A DNA stretch of 64,000 nucleotides, from the NCBI GenBank assembly GCA_905250025.1, contig CAJNOJ010000029.1:558001-622000 (forward strand), written 5' to 3'. Numbering within the stretch: position 1 is the first letter of the stretch; the number at the start of each line of letters is the position of its first letter. The notes under the pieces were generated by a model. That model saw only the letters and a program-made list of their open reading frames with translations. It was not told the origin of the DNA and did not search any database. The position numbers were made by a program, and so were the translations under genes. The stretch is from Adineta ricciae (Eukaryota > Rotifera > Eurotatoria > Adinetida > Adinetidae). Shown piece by piece: positions 1 through 14,593 of the stretch.

Positions 1-1760
1 GCCAAGTTTGTGAGCAGGCTTTTCTTTACCACTTAAAGTTGACTTTTTCGATGAGAAGAATCGACGTAATCGTGATCTCTCCCTCCGTTCGCTTGTTGAT
101 CCATCTTTGATTTTCATCGAACCTTTTCTCCATATGATTATGATTATAATTACATATGACACTGTCATAACAATCAATGGAACAAGATATAATGAGATAA
201 ATAAGAAGTAGACATATGCCTGAAACGTCCAAATAGAATTCAATAGCCATCAATGCATTGTCAACCTTACATTCCAATTTTGAACATCCGATCGATTACC
301 ACATATACGCATTCCTTCAATCGTATTGATATCGCGGAGATATAACTGAGCAGACGCGAAGGTCATTGAAATAATCCATGATGCTTAACAACAAAATTAA
401 TTACGAAGGCTCTGACGAACGAGAAAACAACTTCGGCTTACCGATGATTAACGAATATCGAAATGCTATGAGAAATAAATTCGTTTTGGAAGGAGGAAGA
501 ACAATCGAAAAATCTACCTGAAGATGCAATCCGAACATCCATTGGACGAATAATGGCGTAGAGACGATCAATTGATACACAGACAAGTACATAACTAAAA
601 CCCGTCGTTTGTAAACAACGCAAATTTCGCAAATATTATTCAGTTTACCTTGAATTATATGAAATTGTTCCCTGAAAGAAAAACAAAAGAAAAGTCAGAA
701 CTTTTCATTCGACTTTGTCGCTTCAACAATATGCTAATCGGTATTTTCCCTGCAAATCTCATCTGTAGAATTTGAATAGTTTAATATAAAAGATTTCTTT
801 TTCCGACAAAAATACGATTGAGATTACTGAGATCAATCGTTTATTAAAACAAATCTTCCTTATTGAATCAATTATTCTCTTTCTCGCGAGAAGAAAAACA
901 CGAACTTGTATGAAACTGATCAGTCGACATCCGAGAGAGCCGAGTCCAAATGGTATACAACTTTTTTCAATAATATCACGTGTGACAATGATGATACCAA
1001 CGAATAAATCTAAACAAAGAAGAAGTTCGGCGACAAACAACTTTTTCCTCGATTTGATTTTGAGATTAAAAAAAAGTTTCTTAACAATTCACTCATCTGA
1101 ATAATTGTTGAAATCAAATTAGCGTTGATGCACTCGAAGTAATATTTTGTGAGAAAAGAAAAACATTTTCTTGATTATAACCATTTGCTCTAATTCTATA
1201 TTCGAGAGGGTTTACACGTAACATCGCATCATACTATACATTCATGATTGAATAAATCAAGTGCTACTAGTCGACAAATATCGTTCGGATGTGCGAGCAT
1301 ACGAACGAACGATTTCCGGCAATAATAATAATAATAATAATAACAACAACAACAACAACAACAACTGCGAGAAGAAACTTACCAGCATATGCCAGATTTA
1401 ACAGAAAGAAACTCATGCGACTTTGGCTTTTTTTTGAACAGCTCAATTGAAGAATAACAGATATGTTAGCCGTAATAATGAGTACAAATATAATACACAG
1501 AAATACGATGAGCTAAAATAAAAGCGACCGATTAATTTCGCATTTCGACAACGCAGAAAAAGTTTACATCTCAAGGGATAAATAAATACGAGCAGATGTT
1601 TCTAATTAAATATACGTACATGAAAATTTTTACAAAGATTATCTAATGACGATTGATTGATTAATGTTGAATCATTCGTTAGTACCAATGCCGTTGTTGT
1701 CGATTCGTTTTTCAACATCATCAATGTTGTCGTTTCATTGAAAATTGTATGACTAGTCAT
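1..1760 (-). CDS. Class A neuropeptide-type GPCR, 3' part cut by window edge
   Basis: Seven-helix receptor for a peptide ligand at the plasma membrane, of the vasopressin/CCAP/neuropeptide-S receptor type. The N-terminus from ATG 1760 is short and carries four N-glycosylation sites (NETT, NEST, NDST, NQSS). Separate exons then encode TM1 (about 1379-1515, with an Asn in the GN position and ending MSFFLLNLAYA), TM2 (DLFVGIIIVTRD, near 910-1000), TM3 (SSYVLVCVSIDRLYAIIRP, near 510-610), TM4 (SWIISMTFASAQLYLRD, near 305-400) and TM5 (YVYFLFISLYLVPLIVMTV, near 130-240), followed by a basic third intracellular loop. The DRY motif reads DRL. TM6, TM7 and the tail lie beyond base 1. Family recognition rests on the TM3 and TM4 wording; the ligand cannot be named. 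An in-frame ATG at 1838 also exists, but 1760 fits a short extracellular N-terminus. Confidence 0.8.
1320..1365. repeat. (AAT)n(AAC)n microsatellite in a GPCR intron
   Basis: About eight AAT units pass directly into about seven AAC units, in the intron between the TM1 and TM2 exons of the GPCR. Confidence 0.9.
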
Positions 1761-1838
1761 TGTTATAATATTACTAATAAATACATACTTGTCGAAAGAA
1801 TTCTTTGTATGATACTCTGTCAATTGACAAACTGACAA

Positions 1839-3397
1839 TAGCTAGAAATTATCTAAAGAAATAATAGAACAGAGAATGAAGAGAAGGAGGAAGAAACTTG
1901 AGGGAGTGATGAATGTATGCTTATTTTCAAATTAGGTTCACTATTCTTCTCTTCATGTCTGACTGATCTTTCGATGTCGGCTAGCGACTATGGGAAATAA
2001 TCGAAGGTGACATAAGTAGATATTTAGTCTGGCAAGTCAGACGAGGAAATGCGAGACAGTTATGTGTACATTCTCAACACGATAACACAAGTAAGATGAT
2101 GGCAGTAGGGTGTTTCCTTATGCTGATTGTCTCTAATCGTTCGGCTGACTGCTTGATGTCTTTCCATGAGAATAATACTCTTGTTGCTTTTCTTGTCGAT
2201 AGATTGGTAAACTTGTTTTTTTTTGTCTCATCTATACCAAATGTCAGTATACAAAAACAGAATGATATGACACACCGGAAGAGATAGAACTGACAGCAAC
2301 TATTCAGTAGTGCTTGCTGCGCAAGTTGACGTCCAACGAAAAATAATCATCTCACAAGATATTTTTCTGTTATGGTTAGATTAATCGAAATGGTATTAGT
2401 AGTCAAAGCTTTCCCTCTTCTTTCTATTCTCAACTTTCCCTTTCTTTTCTCTCTCTCTCTGTCTCGCTGTATGTGTTCTTCCGATGCTTCAGATCTGCGC
2501 CTTTCAATTGCGATCATAAGCTCACATCAAGAACGAATCTAGACTTCGAGCAACACTGTTGACTTCCTAATCGTCGTATTAAATAGCGAGACGATCTATG
2601 TTGGATTGTTAGTAATGGCACAATATTTTGGCGTGGCTTTCTGCTTGTCCCATGTCTATCTGTCGAAATGCAATAAAGACAAACAACAGAAGTTTATATA
2701 CATAAATATCTGTATCTGCCTATATGAAAAGGAGGAAAAAGTCTCGATGTTGATTATTTTTTCATTTGCTATTTATGTCGAAAAAAAAACTGTATTACGG
2801 AACGATTCAGCTGTAAAGAACTAAGCTCGTATTTACCGACGAGTCATTGTCTTCCATAATCAAGAAAAACAAACAAGAAAGAACTCTTATTGAAAAAAAA
2901 ATTAAAGCTGGATATGTCATTCGACTTAGTTGATAAGAACCAGATGTGACTGGCTGAAATGAAATCCTAAGAAACAAGATTGTCATATGATTTTTTATTG
3001 TATGCGACAAAAGAATGCAATTACCAATCGAAAATGAAGTCTATTTCGAACTGTAAACGTTGACGAAGTGGAAGACTAATTATTATCATAAAATAGAGAT
3101 TAATCATTGACAACGAATCAACTTCATCGTCTGAAAAGTATTTGATTTGTTATTTATGAGTACAAACATTGCTCGAGATTTCGAAAGAAAGCACGACGGA
3201 TATGAGATTCTATTTTTACATCATGTTTTGCATAGAATACTTCACTCAATGAATCATTCGTCATCGTTTATGAACATATTCAGGGTAGAAATATTACTCT
3301 TACGTACAGTCAGTCAGTTACCGAGTTTTATTTCCAACCTTGCGTTATGGGGAGAAAAACGTGATATTTTCTCTTTTCGTGTATAAACCCATTCGCC
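1839..3397. other. Intergenic, no gene recognised
   Basis: About 1.5 kb between the GPCR start and the RHD-like gene promoter. It holds only short unconvincing open frames, a CT-rich tract near 2440-2466 and A/T runs. I see no conserved protein, tRNA or repeat here. Confidence 0.6.
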
Positions 3398-3407
3398 TAT
3401 ATAAAAA
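3398..3407 (+). promoter_or_regulatory. TATA box of the PB1/RHD-like gene
   Basis: TATATAAAAA lies 54 bp upstream of ATG 3461 in otherwise mixed sequence, at a spacing that fits a short 5' leader. Confidence 0.6.
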
Positions 3408-3460
3408 GGTAAATACCTACCTACATTTCACTATCGATATTAATTATTGCGATAAAAAGA

Positions 3461-5006
3461 ATGAGCAATATCGGAAATGTAACGATGCTTGTTTGTTGGA
3501 ATAAACAGCGGCGAAACATAAATGTGAACATCAATGATCATTTGAATAATATCCAAGAAAAGGTTATCCAAACGTATGGCATCAAGCGAAAAACGAATTT
3601 CGCGGAGTACCAAATCCAATATTTCGACGAAAGCTATGGATCATTTGTTGATTTATGCGATGATACAATTGATCATTTTCGGACGCTTCTTCGTACACTT
3701 CGAGAACTGGATAATCCCAAGAAGAAGGAGCAAATTTGGTGTTTGAATATAGTTCCGAATGAAATCGAAATAATCAGTATGTTTTTCGTCAGATCTCGAT
3801 GTTTAACATTGTCTTTTCCTCGTAGATCGTAAGTCCAGTGACCCATTAACTGTTGACAAAAATAATCATCAGCTAAAGAATAATATCGACAAATATACAC
3901 AGCAAGCAACATCTGAAACAGATAATTCAATTGACGATGGCGCACCACCGGATTCTAGTAAATCATCTCTCTGCCATTTGAAACTCAGTAAACCGATTAA
4001 TTTCATGTTTCCATAGTGGAAGACACAGACGATACACATTCGACGAGTAGCTCTTCGCAAGTAGAACACGGCCATCAACAGCAAACATCGAGTGAGTGTG
4101 ATTCCTTCGTCATTTGTCGAAATGAGACACTCACCTGTTATTTAGATGGACTTCCGCGTTCAACGAATCCATTACAGCTTCATTTTGACATTGATGTTGC
4201 CGACCGTCAGCGAGATCAATACGAAAGCGAGATACGCAGAAGAAACTCTAAAAATAAGTATGATAATCTTAGCTATATTGAATATTTTCTTGAATTTATT
4301 CCATAGATCATCAGTAGGCGGAGTTTTCCTACAAGGACGCAACTTAGATAACAGTTCATCACATCCAACCGTCCATGTAAGGAGAAATAGAGTTGTATTT
4401 TCTATTCTTTCCCGTTTCAGTTTACACTTCCGCAAGACAAACAAAATCTTCGCTGGTATCTACACTTCTATGTGCTAACTGAGCGTGATCAATACGGTCA
4501 GCATTATATCCATGCGTCAAAAGGTATCTACGACAATGAAACCAAGCCTCAAGATCGATTCGGACCAATTCTGAACTCCAATGCTGTAAACCCATATGTT
4601 GTCGAATTAGACAAAGATCAGATTCAGCGGGGTCAATATGAGTAAGAGACAAGTGAATCATCTTTAGAAAACTATTTCTTTCAATGTCACTTAGAATCCG
4701 TTTACGTGTGTGCAACATTCATAATCTATCAGATCACAAGCACAGCAAACTACGGAAGTTTCCGGAAGTGCACGCTCGAAACATATATATGAATCCGCGT
4801 TTATTGTCGTCATGTACTTCGAATAGTTTGAACCTTTCCTCTGCTAATTTTCATCTCGGTTGTCTTCTCATTACTGGTAATCGAATCGAAGATCGATGTA
4901 TTTCACAAATGACTATTGAAAGTAAATGAAAATTCGGTAGTTCCATTCGGAAACTTATGTTTTCTTTCTAGATAAACGACGAAAAAGAAAAAAGATGAGC
5001 GAATAA
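3461..5006 (+). CDS. PB1-like plus divergent Rel-homology domain protein
   Basis: Candidate Rel/NF-kB/NFAT-type transcription factor of roughly 400 residues in about six exons (introns near 3780-3825, 3952-4015, 4256-4305, 4378-4420, 4640-4695 and 4922-4972). Residues 8-85 resemble a PB1/ubiquitin-like fold, with YQIQYFDESYGSFVDLCDD like the acidic PB1 loop. The middle matches the order of RHD landmarks: an Arg-rich recognition-loop-like stretch (QRDQYESE), a GGVFLQGRN...SSSHPTV segment like the RHD 'GSIPG..ST...YPT' region, VVELDKDQIQRG like the NFAT 'LRNADIELRKGE' strand, and SLNLSSANFHLGCLL like 'SIDLNSVRLCFQV'. The last exon adds a basic nuclear-localisation-like tail, KRRKRKKMSE, before the stop, as expected just after an RHD. 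There is no IPT or ankyrin region. Similarity is remote and was judged by eye. Confidence 0.5.
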
Positions 5007-5065
5007 CTGAAATTCCATGTCTGTTTTTCAATTAAATAAAAGTTTTTAATTAGCTACGAGTTGAC

Positions 5066-5806
5066 TCATGTTGATTTGATTTTGGCAAATACATCTCGAG
5101 AGTTTGGATGCGGTGGACAAGGGATAATAAGTTCCGGTGGTCGAATATCACGGAACATGTATGTCTGAAATTTGTTTTGCATATTAGTTTCATAAGCCAA
5201 TAGTGTTTCTTGTAATTGAATTAAATTTCCTTTAATCGTCTCCGCGTTTTCATCAAGGATATGTTGAATCATCCGCGATAGGCAACATAACTAAGTAAAG
5301 AACCGTCAGTCAACGAGTTGCATGAAATTTATTCTCACTTGTTTTCTGATATTTTGTAATATCGGTATTAAACGAAAAGTTATGTTTGAAGAGCCTTTCA
5401 TCGATATGATATCATTGTACAATTGAAAAGAATCGAGTATCACACGAATATGACGAAACATCGCGCGTATACTCTCGTTCGATATGTTGTATCCTAATTG
5501 ATTCAATTCATTTTGAAAATTAGCATTGAAAATATATGATATTTTTTCGAAAGTCGCTGTCTTATATTGGTTATCTATGCCTTTGGAAATTTCATATCGT
5601 CGTTGCTGTGCCAGAGCTCGTATTTGCCGTTGTAAACGTTTTTGTGCATCCTCAGCTCTTTGTGAAAACTGACTGAATGTGGCGGGTAGAGGAAACATAC
5701 TTTCACCGAGTTTTAACGTCATTATGTCCTTATGTGATTCATTGATTGTTTTTAATAGTTTGAAATAATCGATAATGAATGTCTGAATATCAATGAAATT
5801 ATTCAT
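5066..5806 (-). CDS. Helical protein of unknown function
   Basis: I do not recognise this protein of about 228 residues. It has two exons joined by a short intron (about 5293-5340, gtgaga...cttag) that removes an in-frame stop. The sequence is mostly amphipathic helix with a charged coiled-coil-like stretch (AEDAQKRLQRQIRALAQQ, about residues 51-68), no signal peptide and no membrane segment. The C-terminus turns Pro-rich (RPPELIIPCPPHP). It converges with the RHD-like gene, 59 bp between stop codons. Its 5' end lies 146 bp from the start of the divergent Cys-rich gene, so the two may share a promoter region. Confidence 0.6.
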
Positions 5807-5908
5807 TCAAATGAAAAACAAATAACTATAGTTACAATAGTTATGCCGAACAGCTTGACCCAGTCACATCTGTATCATTAATACCAAATGTTACTCAGTA
5901 ATTTCGCG

Positions 5909-5916
5909 TATATATA
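5909..5916 (+). promoter_or_regulatory. TATA-like element of the Cys-rich gene
   Basis: TATATATA lies 36 bp before the first ATG (5953) in the short divergent promoter between the helical protein gene and the secreted Cys-rich gene. Confidence 0.45.
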
Positions 5917-5952
5917 CATATATTACTCGCAAAATTTTCATTACAATTTCTC

Positions 5953-6474
5953 ATGACCATGGACTTTCGTTCAATTGTCTTCGCAATCGCTCTACTCATT
6001 TTCGCAGCGAAAACATCTGCATTAAACTCAACAGCAGCGGCAGTAACAAACTCCACGAAAATAACTGCGACAGGCACAAAAACAGTCACAAACACAACGG
6101 CAGTAGCAGTGACAAAAACAACAATAAAATCTTCGCTTTCTAACTGTACGAAACAGTCTCAATGCGCAAAAACACATTTTTGCAATACAAAACTTCGAAT
6201 CTGTTCATTGAAGTTATCATTGAATAGTACATGCAGTCAAGACAAAGAATGCTCAAGCAACAAATGTCATGATAAACTATGCCGACAATCGTGTAGTCAA
6301 GACAAAGAGTGCTCAACGGACAGAGAATATTGCACAATATCACATTATTGTGCCAAGAAACATTGTGGAGCATGTATACGCAATGCTCAATGTGCAAACA
6401 ATAAGTGCCACATTTTCCGTTGCTCAACAGATACTTGTACAGCGAAGTTGAACGCGCTTAAGAAATCACGTTGA
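5953..6474 (+). CDS. Secreted Thr-rich and Cys-rich protein
   Basis: A single-exon gene for 173 residues. Residues 1-23 form a signal peptide (FRSIVFAIALLIFAAKTSA). Residues 24-62 are Ala/Thr/Asn rich with many NST/NTT sites, a likely O- and N-glycosylated linker. The rest has about 22 cysteines in repeats of the type CSQDKECSSNKCHDKLC and CSQDKECSTDREYC, like EB-module or dickkopf-style disulfide knots of extracellular animal proteins. Two repeats (near residues 95 and 112) share CSQDKECS, suggesting internal duplication. A second in-frame ATG lies at 5959. AATAAATAAATG near 6507 supplies a poly(A) signal. Function unknown. Confidence 0.75.
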   Translation: MTMDFRSIVFAIALLIFAAKTSALNSTAAAVTNSTKITATGTKTVTNTTAVAVTKTTIKSSLSNCTKQSQCAKTHFCNTKLRICSLKLSLNSTCSQDKECSSNKCHDKLCRQSCSQDKECSTDREYCTISHYCAKKHCGACIRNAQCANNKCHIFRCSTDTCTAKLNALKKSR

Positions 6475-6765
6475 TGCACAAGAAGAGTCAGCACATAATT
6501 TTATGAATAATAAATAAATGATTTACAAACTGCGTTTTCTTTTTAAGAAATTGGAATATTAACAAATGACTATACATAATAATTTTAAAACTGCTAACTG
6601 AAATTTCATTCTTTTGATTTCGCCATGCATATGCTTCAATAGGCTCTGACGATCAACAAACTGGTTTTTTTCTTGTCTCTGTACAGATAAATATCTCGAG
6701 AAACGACATGTGATAAATAACAAAACAAATAAAAAAAGAAGTGAGCGGCGAAAAGAAAGTGGTTA

Positions 6766-9877
<3,112 letters not shown>

Positions 9878-10192
9878 CTGGAAAGAACAACTTCAATAAG
9901 ACCTCTGAATTTTATGGCTTTCGTCAGCAGCGGAAAGCTCGCATTGATTTAATCTGTCTGTACTTTGCTGAATGAGCAAATATCAGCCAACCATGAGCAG
10001 CCAAGCCTTCGACTAATAAGAATCGATCTTTCAAACAACAGAGGACGCTTTAGTTCGTTTCCAAAATGTAGAAAAATAAAATATATGTATATTTAAGAGA
10101 AGGAAAAACTCTGAACGTTAACTTGATAAAAAAATGTCTATGAGCACATCTCGAACGGCAGAAGCAGAAAACAGAAAAAAAAACACATTTAT
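9878..10192. other. Intergenic spacer between NHL gene and SEL1L
   Basis: About 315 bp with no gene. It holds the acceptor tract of SEL1L (9878-9890, minus strand) and, at the other end, the 3' end of the NHL gene. Confidence 0.6.
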
Positions 10193-11581
10193 TCAAAATA
10201 ATAATTGATAAGTATAAACTCGATAATCTTTCGAAGCTAAATGAAGAATGTTCGTATTCGTTTGGATTGCCACATCGAGAATTTGTGAATGACAGATGCG
10301 AGCCGTGTAGGCACCTAAGCGTTTCTTCTGTTGATTTTCATCGTAAACGGTGATATTCAAACCTTGATGGTTATCAATAATGATCAGTTGTCCTCTGGAA
10401 TTTAGTTTGATATTTGTTGGAAACTGTATGTAAATGTCATCTTTTATTTCACGAAGTAATTGGCCAGTATAGGAGAACACTTTGATCGAATGAAGGTGAT
10501 TGTCAGAGATAAAGATTTCAGAATTATTCGAACAGATCGATGTCGGGAATTGGAGTTGTTGACTGAATGAAAATACGCAAAGAATCTGTCCATAGAGCGA
10601 GAAAATGTGTAATTTCTGGATTTGAGATTCAATGACTAATATTCGTTGAGATTTATCTACAGTCAATGCTCGTGGCTTTTCTAGATGTTGACCAAATCGA
10701 CGAATAAATTCTCCTTGGCAACTGAAGACATGAATTTGTGGTCGCGGATGGCGTTGAATAACAACCAATTGATCATTACCATTCGGTACAACCGCTAAAC
10801 GGTATGGATAGAGTAAATTTTGACTGCCTAGTGTTCGTCCACGTCCAAATGAATAGAGAAATTGGCCAGATTCACTATCGAAGATCTTTATACAATGGGC
10901 GTTGGTGTCGACAACAGCAATTTTGCCCGATTCAAGCCATGCAACACTATTAGGTTCGCGAAATGCATTGTTACCATCGCCATATTCGCCTATCGATCGA
11001 GTCCATTTCAGTATTTGCCGAGACGCACCATTTTTGAATCGAGTTTCTGGCCGATCTAGAAGAATTGATCATCAAACACCCGCTCGTATCGCGACAGATT
11101 CGTTTACTCACTAGCTGTACGATGATCGGGTGTACAAAGGAGTGGAATTGGTTCGGATTTGATTGGTGACCAAGCTTAAATAGACAATTAATCATCAACA
11201 ACAAAGTTCTCGTTCGCATGCATTTTACACTTACGATCTACTGATGTGAGGAAAAAATTGTCTGGAGGTGAATATGGAACTAGAATGAAGTACAGTCCGT
11301 TATATGATGTATTCAGTAATCTAGGTCAGCTCGTATTTATACAATCAATACTAACTTGAATTAAAGATATTGTGATCAACAGCTGCTGCACCAAGCGCTA
11401 AACGTGGCTGTTTTATGACTAATCCATTTTCATTACTAAACGAAATTGATTTAATTGGAAATTGAGCAGTAATTAGTGCGTCGTCCACTTACGCTTCTAT
11501 ACCTAACATTGTCGGCCATACGTTTTCCTTATCAGATCCGAACGCTCGTTTCCGAGAGATTCCTGACGAGTTGATCATCAT
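10193..11581 (-). CDS. NHL-repeat protein, Brat/TRIM-NHL type, without RING or B-box
   Basis: Six-bladed NHL beta-propeller protein of about 410 residues. The large 3' exon gives repeats such as FREPNSVAWLESGKIAVVD, ESGQFLYSFGRG, GEFIRRFGQHLEKPRALTV, FPTSICSNNSEIFISD and FPTNIKLNSRGQLIIID. It ends LASKDYRVYTYQLLF, very like the Brat C-terminus. The 5' part comes from four small exons (11581-11490 and three near 11430-11060) encoding MMINSSGISRKRAF and a Pro/Ser linker. In Brat and relatives the NHL surface binds single-stranded RNA and partner proteins to repress translation. There is no RING, B-box or coiled coil in the model. A longer 5' end cannot be excluded. An AATAAA (minus strand) overlaps the stop. 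Confidence 0.75.
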
Positions 11582-12386
11582 TGTTTTATTTTTTGATCCG
11601 AGAAAATCCAGGTAAAATATAAGACGTCAGATTTGGTCAATACGGATCAAAACAATCTCTTGCTGTACAGTTGACGAATCAGATAAATGACGGAGGAGAA
11701 GATATATGAACCGGCTGTATATATATGTCTGCGTACACAGAGAACAGAATGAGTGAAGACAGTGTTTAGTAAGTACAAACCGTCTTTGTGTCATGTCAGC
11801 TGTGTAGCACACAAAGGAATCGAGCGAGTGCATAAATTAGTAGAACAATGTCAGTGTTTTGTTCGATATGATAACAATACTCGTGCACATATGCCTATTG
11901 GTAAGGAATTCATCGACACACCGATCGTCCGCTAACAATTCGTTAATGTTGTATAGATTTTCTATAGCGAAGAAGAAAGACTTTCCTTTTGTGCGGCTAT
12001 GGACGGTATTCGCGGACGTTTATATTGAAATTGTCATTTTGTTAGGATTTCATTGTTAAAACAAAGGATTTCGTAGTCGTTCGGACCGTTTCATACTAGA
12101 CGGATTTTCTACATGTCGATGAATAACAAATCGAAGTTATTTAACCTTCGTTTGAAAAGAATTTCAGTGAAAGCGATCGAAGAGAACTTTTGTTATGACT
12201 AAATCAAATAAAATTGAGTGAGAATAGAGTGGTGATATTTCGGTTATATTTATGCTTTTTAATATCCAAAAGAAAAAAGACCACAGTCATTTACACAAGT
12301 AGAGCGAGCAAGATTGAAAAAAAGAGGGATGAAAAAAAAACCGTGTGAGTGTTAATAATAATCTACTGTTATTCCTTTTCTTTTGT
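11582..12386. other. Intergenic, nothing recognised
   Basis: About 800 bp between the NHL gene start and the NDUFB11 3' end. Only short unsupported frames are present. Confidence 0.55.
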
Positions 12387-13151
12387 TTAAATTTCAATAG
12401 GCATGTCGCCGAGCTCCTCGTCATTTGGTAAAAATGGTGCTACTTTGGCGGGATCGACGTACCATGGACTAACACCCGGCTGACCAAGACTTTCGCGTGC
12501 AGCTAAGCGAAGATAAGCTTCACGCTGACACCAGTGAGTTAATCTAAAACGATACGCTATTCATGATGAGTAGGCTTCAATCGTGACTTACAATCGATCG
12601 GGAAAATATCTATAGGTAAACCAAAAGAGAAAGATACCAACGGAAACAAGAGAAAACATTCGTTGCTTCATTTTGGCTTCATCTCGAAATTTATCATTGA
12701 AATCATAGCCATACCATATATGCTAAAAGGGAGAAAATAATTTCAAAAGTGACTGTGTGATTCGAACTAGGAAAAGCTGATCAGTTGCATACATTAACTT
12801 GTTTTCTTTCCCATTGTGGTTTGACGTATTCGCCTTCTTGTATCTCACGTTCTGTGGGCCATAAAATTTCAATTTCTTTCCCGTTAACTTCAGCCGGCGC
12901 ACCAACACGCTTTTCGCCACGTTTCAATGGTGTCGATACTGGCGTTTTGTCCATTGGTTTTGCCACACCCCAATCTATTCGTATAAGCAATCGATTATAT
13001 ATCCATGAGAAAGCAAAAACAAACCATCGGGAACACCCTGTGGTGTTTCGGAACGTGAACGACCAGCAATGATGGTACGAACAGCTGGTTGTGTTAAGAG
13101 TGGTCGCCACCGCGACAATAACTGATAACCCGCTTTGCCGGGTAAAATCAT
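12387..13151 (-). CDS. NDUFB11: Mitochondrial complex I accessory subunit, NDUFB11-like
   Basis: Single-span inner-membrane subunit of NADH:ubiquinone oxidoreductase. Four exons give about 190 residues. A basic N-terminus (MILPGKAGYQLLSRWRPLL) can act as a mitochondrial presequence. A charged matrix part follows, then HIWYGYDFNDKF (compare HGYDKDPVLD in mammals), a helix (MFSLVSVGIFWFTYRYFPD) and a conserved tail LTHWCQREAYLRLAARE...WYVDPAKVAPFLP that parallels the family's EWSRREAERLVKYREA...FDPSKIQLP. The start sits directly on a TTTCAGTTTTAG acceptor, 101 bp downstream of the rhodanese stop, so both could come from one precursor. Divergence from vertebrates is high, but the landmark order fits. 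Confidence 0.75.
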
Positions 13152-13252
13152 CTAAAACTGAAAGATCGTGGTAATCAATAATTACTATCAGCTAATTTGA
13201 AAAGAGAAAAGGAAGTGTTAAAATGATTGAAATTGTCCTTGGCTCCAACAGC

Positions 13253-14593
13253 TAAGCACCAGCAGCAGGTGAGCTAGTTTGCTCTTGAATAATATACTCC
13301 TTAGGTGCGCGTTGTTGCCATTCAGTAAACGAACCCTAAAATAAAAACATCAAGTCAAATTTGTTTCAAAACTATACTGCTGCAATTGACTAAACACTTA
13401 GCATCAAACAGCCCTTAGGTTTTGACGAAAAATTCTTTTCAGCCATGTTTAGTTTCGCACGAAAATGTCTTCGTCTCTCAAACATCACAGACGTTGATGC
13501 TGAGAGATACAAATGTGCATGTTACATTGTTTACTAACAAAATGAAAGTATATCTTACGTTATAAACTGAGTACGACTTCTGACCGAGAATATGAGCAAT
13601 AAAAGCTAATGTACTCGCTGTTGTACCTGTTTGACAGGTGTAAATAGCTGGTTTCGATAAATTAACACCAGCTTTTTCAAAAACTAAGAAAAGAATCGAG
13701 TAATGCAGAGCTGATAGTGTACTGTGATTTTACGTTTTTGAAGTTCTTTCTTCGATTTCAAACATTGATTGTCTTGATCAAATACGTCATTGTATGAAAC
13801 ATTAAGTGAATCTGGCAGATGCCCACCTTTTTCACCTGAAACGGTAGAATATAGAAATAGTTGATGGCAAAAGACAACTCACCACTAAAAAGATTTCGTG
13901 GTCGAGCATCGACAATCTGTTGTTTTTTGTCTTTCGAAGAAACAATGTTTAACATCGTTTGAAAATCCTTTACCATGTTTTCATTAAGATGAACGGTAAA
14001 TATTCCTGTCTAAAGAATACAAAACACTGTTATTTCGTATTGAAAGCTTCCTGTATTACCTCTTTAGGCTGATTATCATTGGATGGTTCTAAATCGTTGA
14101 CTTCCTTCGCCCATTTATGAAATCCGCCGTTTAGAATAGATAAACTATCCATGCCGTATGTCTAATCGAAGTAAGAACAATCATCACTAGTGCAGCGTCA
14201 ATCAAATCCATTTACTTTCAATAACCACCAAGCTCGACTTGTTGCATAGAACCCCATCGGTGAACGATCATAGAGAACAATATGGTCTTTGTTTGATACA
14301 CCCAGACGTGAGAGATACGATTCGAAACATTTGATATCAGGTAGACCGCGTGGAATCAATTTTGTTGGTTGTGTACATTCGAGTTGATCGAAGAACTGAG
14401 CCTTTGGAATGTGAGCGCTAAACAAAAAGATGACCTGCTCAGCATGATTCGGTGAGTCTTACTGTAAGAATTCGTTGTGAAATTGTTTGCCAATGTCAGC
14501 TTCGAGCACGGAAACTTTCTGCGAAGATGATCGTAAAAGATCTTTCAATGCTTGGCACGAAAGTACTGGTGGAATCGCTTTAATTGCTTTCAT
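13253..14593 (-). CDS. Two-domain rhodanese: thiosulfate / 3-mercaptopyruvate sulfurtransferase
   Basis: Sulfur transferase (TST/MPST family) moving a sulfane sulfur from thiosulfate or 3-mercaptopyruvate to an acceptor, normally in mitochondria or cytosol. The N-terminal inactive domain shows GLPDIKCFESYLSRLGVS, DHIVLYDRSPMGFYATSRAW and LSILNGGFHKW. The C-terminal catalytic domain shows QQIVDARPRNLFSGE, GGHLPDSLNVSYNDVF and the active loop YTCQTGTTASTLAF with the persulfide-forming Cys, then SVYNGSFTEW. There are about seven exons; most introns are near 50 bp, but the one at 13337-13559 is over 200 bp. The start lies directly on a TTTCTAG acceptor. The loop CQTGTT does not decide cleanly between TST and MPST. 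Confidence 0.9.

Noticed and set aside
1320-1365. Tandem AAT/AAC run as a telomere-like or CRISPR-like array
   Set aside because: It is a plain trinucleotide microsatellite in an intron, without spacers and unlike telomeric repeats.
2606-3010. Short open frames on both strands upstream of the GPCR
   Set aside because: They are hydrophobic or Lys/Ile-rich by base composition, have no domain and no splice pattern joining them to a gene.
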